From: CAYMWF01 sp964394085 [NCBI: uncultured Gemmatimonadota bacterium]
Lineage (GTDB): Bacteria > GCA-2686955 > CAYMWF01
Assembly (NCBI GenBank): GCA_964394085.1
Contig: CAYMWF010000037.1
Location: forward strand, 1-53,612
Reading direction: 5' to 3'
DNA length: 53,612 bases
Shown here one piece after another: positions 53,591 to 53,612 of this stretch. The stretch's first letter is position 1. Each line of letters opens with the position of its first letter. A program made the position numbers and the translations under genes. Under the pieces are notes generated by a model. The model searched no databases. It saw only the letters and a program-made list of their open reading frames with translations, and had not been told where the DNA came from.

Positions 53591-53612
53591 TATTGGTGTG
53601 GCAGCGTGAGCA
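53484..53612 (-). CDS. C-terminus of a c-type cytochrome-like protein, cut by the window edge
   Basis: The last 42 codons of a minus-strand gene that enters from the right. The visible part starts CSRCHTNIHEGRID, a CxxCH haem-attachment motif, and ends GLLNKRLAGVGG before TAA at 53484-53486. A Thr-Asn-Ile-His tail after CxxCH is common in multihaem cytochromes. The stop arises exactly at the duplication junction: in the left copy the same peptide continues LAGVGEQAAAGLLYFFRY, which may be the original C-terminus. The gene may therefore have lost its natural tail. Confidence 0.6.
   Translation of the reverse strand, partial: CSRCHTNIHEGRIDVTGAYPGFEFRHIGRIGLLNKRLAGVGG

Overview
The window is about 53.6 kb of moderately GC-rich bacterial chromosome, densely coding, with almost all genes in long co-directional runs. 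The organism is a diderm that makes lipid A. It has BamA, a Skp/OmpH chaperone, LpxD, a fused LpxC-FabZ, LpxA, LolC/LolD lipoprotein export and two RND pump subunits. It also carries the protein-arginine-kinase set mcsA-mcsB-clpC, best known from Firmicutes. The LpxC-FabZ fusion is typical of Bacteroidetes/Chlorobi and related lineages. Together these suggest an uncultured member of the FCB group or a neighbouring candidate phylum (Krumholzibacteriota- or Latescibacterota-like); this is inference, as no rRNA or other phylogenetic marker was compared. I see no phage, insertion sequence, CRISPR array, tRNA or rRNA gene.

Layout. 1-1157: gene-poor, with tandem repeats and a possible coding remnant. 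1158-3000: SOS pair lexA-dinB, followed by an M28 peptidase. 4467-15085: polA, coaE, prfB (with an intact programmed +1 frameshift), lolC, lolD, mcsA, mcsB, clpC. 15086-16102: repeat-bearing intergenic region. 16103-22208: envelope operon bamA-skp-lpxD-lpxC/fabZ-lpxA, tightly coupled by TTGA stop/start overlaps. 22363-27105: a vitamin B12/haem/siderophore-type ABC importer with a linked outer-membrane barrel. 27301-29064: a membrane zinc-ribbon protein and a two-subunit class I fumarase/tartrate-type hydratase. 29262-36926: one membrane-fusion lipoprotein and two different RND permeases. 37049-38494 (minus): MATE exporter.

38789-48555 is the least characterised part. It holds a small cysteine-rich protein and a strongly translated ATP-grasp enzyme of unknown product that is followed by two terminators. 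It also holds a cysteine-rich DUF362 protein, several membrane or periplasmic proteins, a TIGR04076-type protein, a VIT/CCC1-like membrane protein with a duplicated 5' end, and an ATP-cone/uridine-kinase-like fusion with a very good promoter. 48564-52981 (minus): a valyl-tRNA synthetase whose KMSKS loop is degenerate, and an S9 prolyl-oligopeptidase-family peptidase. The right edge cuts a gene (minus) ending in a CxxCH haem motif, whose 3' end has been partly duplicated.

A recurrent theme is short head-to-tail duplication (17, 23, 25, 36, 36, 63, 66, 104 and 125 bp periods). These lie almost entirely between genes, and three of the four convergent gene junctions carry one. Two of them duplicate the 5' or 3' end of a neighbouring gene. 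The best candidates for something undescribed are the ATP-grasp gene, the ATP-cone kinase, the arginine-kinase/ClpC set in a lipid-A-making diderm, and the synthetase and release factor with altered signature motifs.
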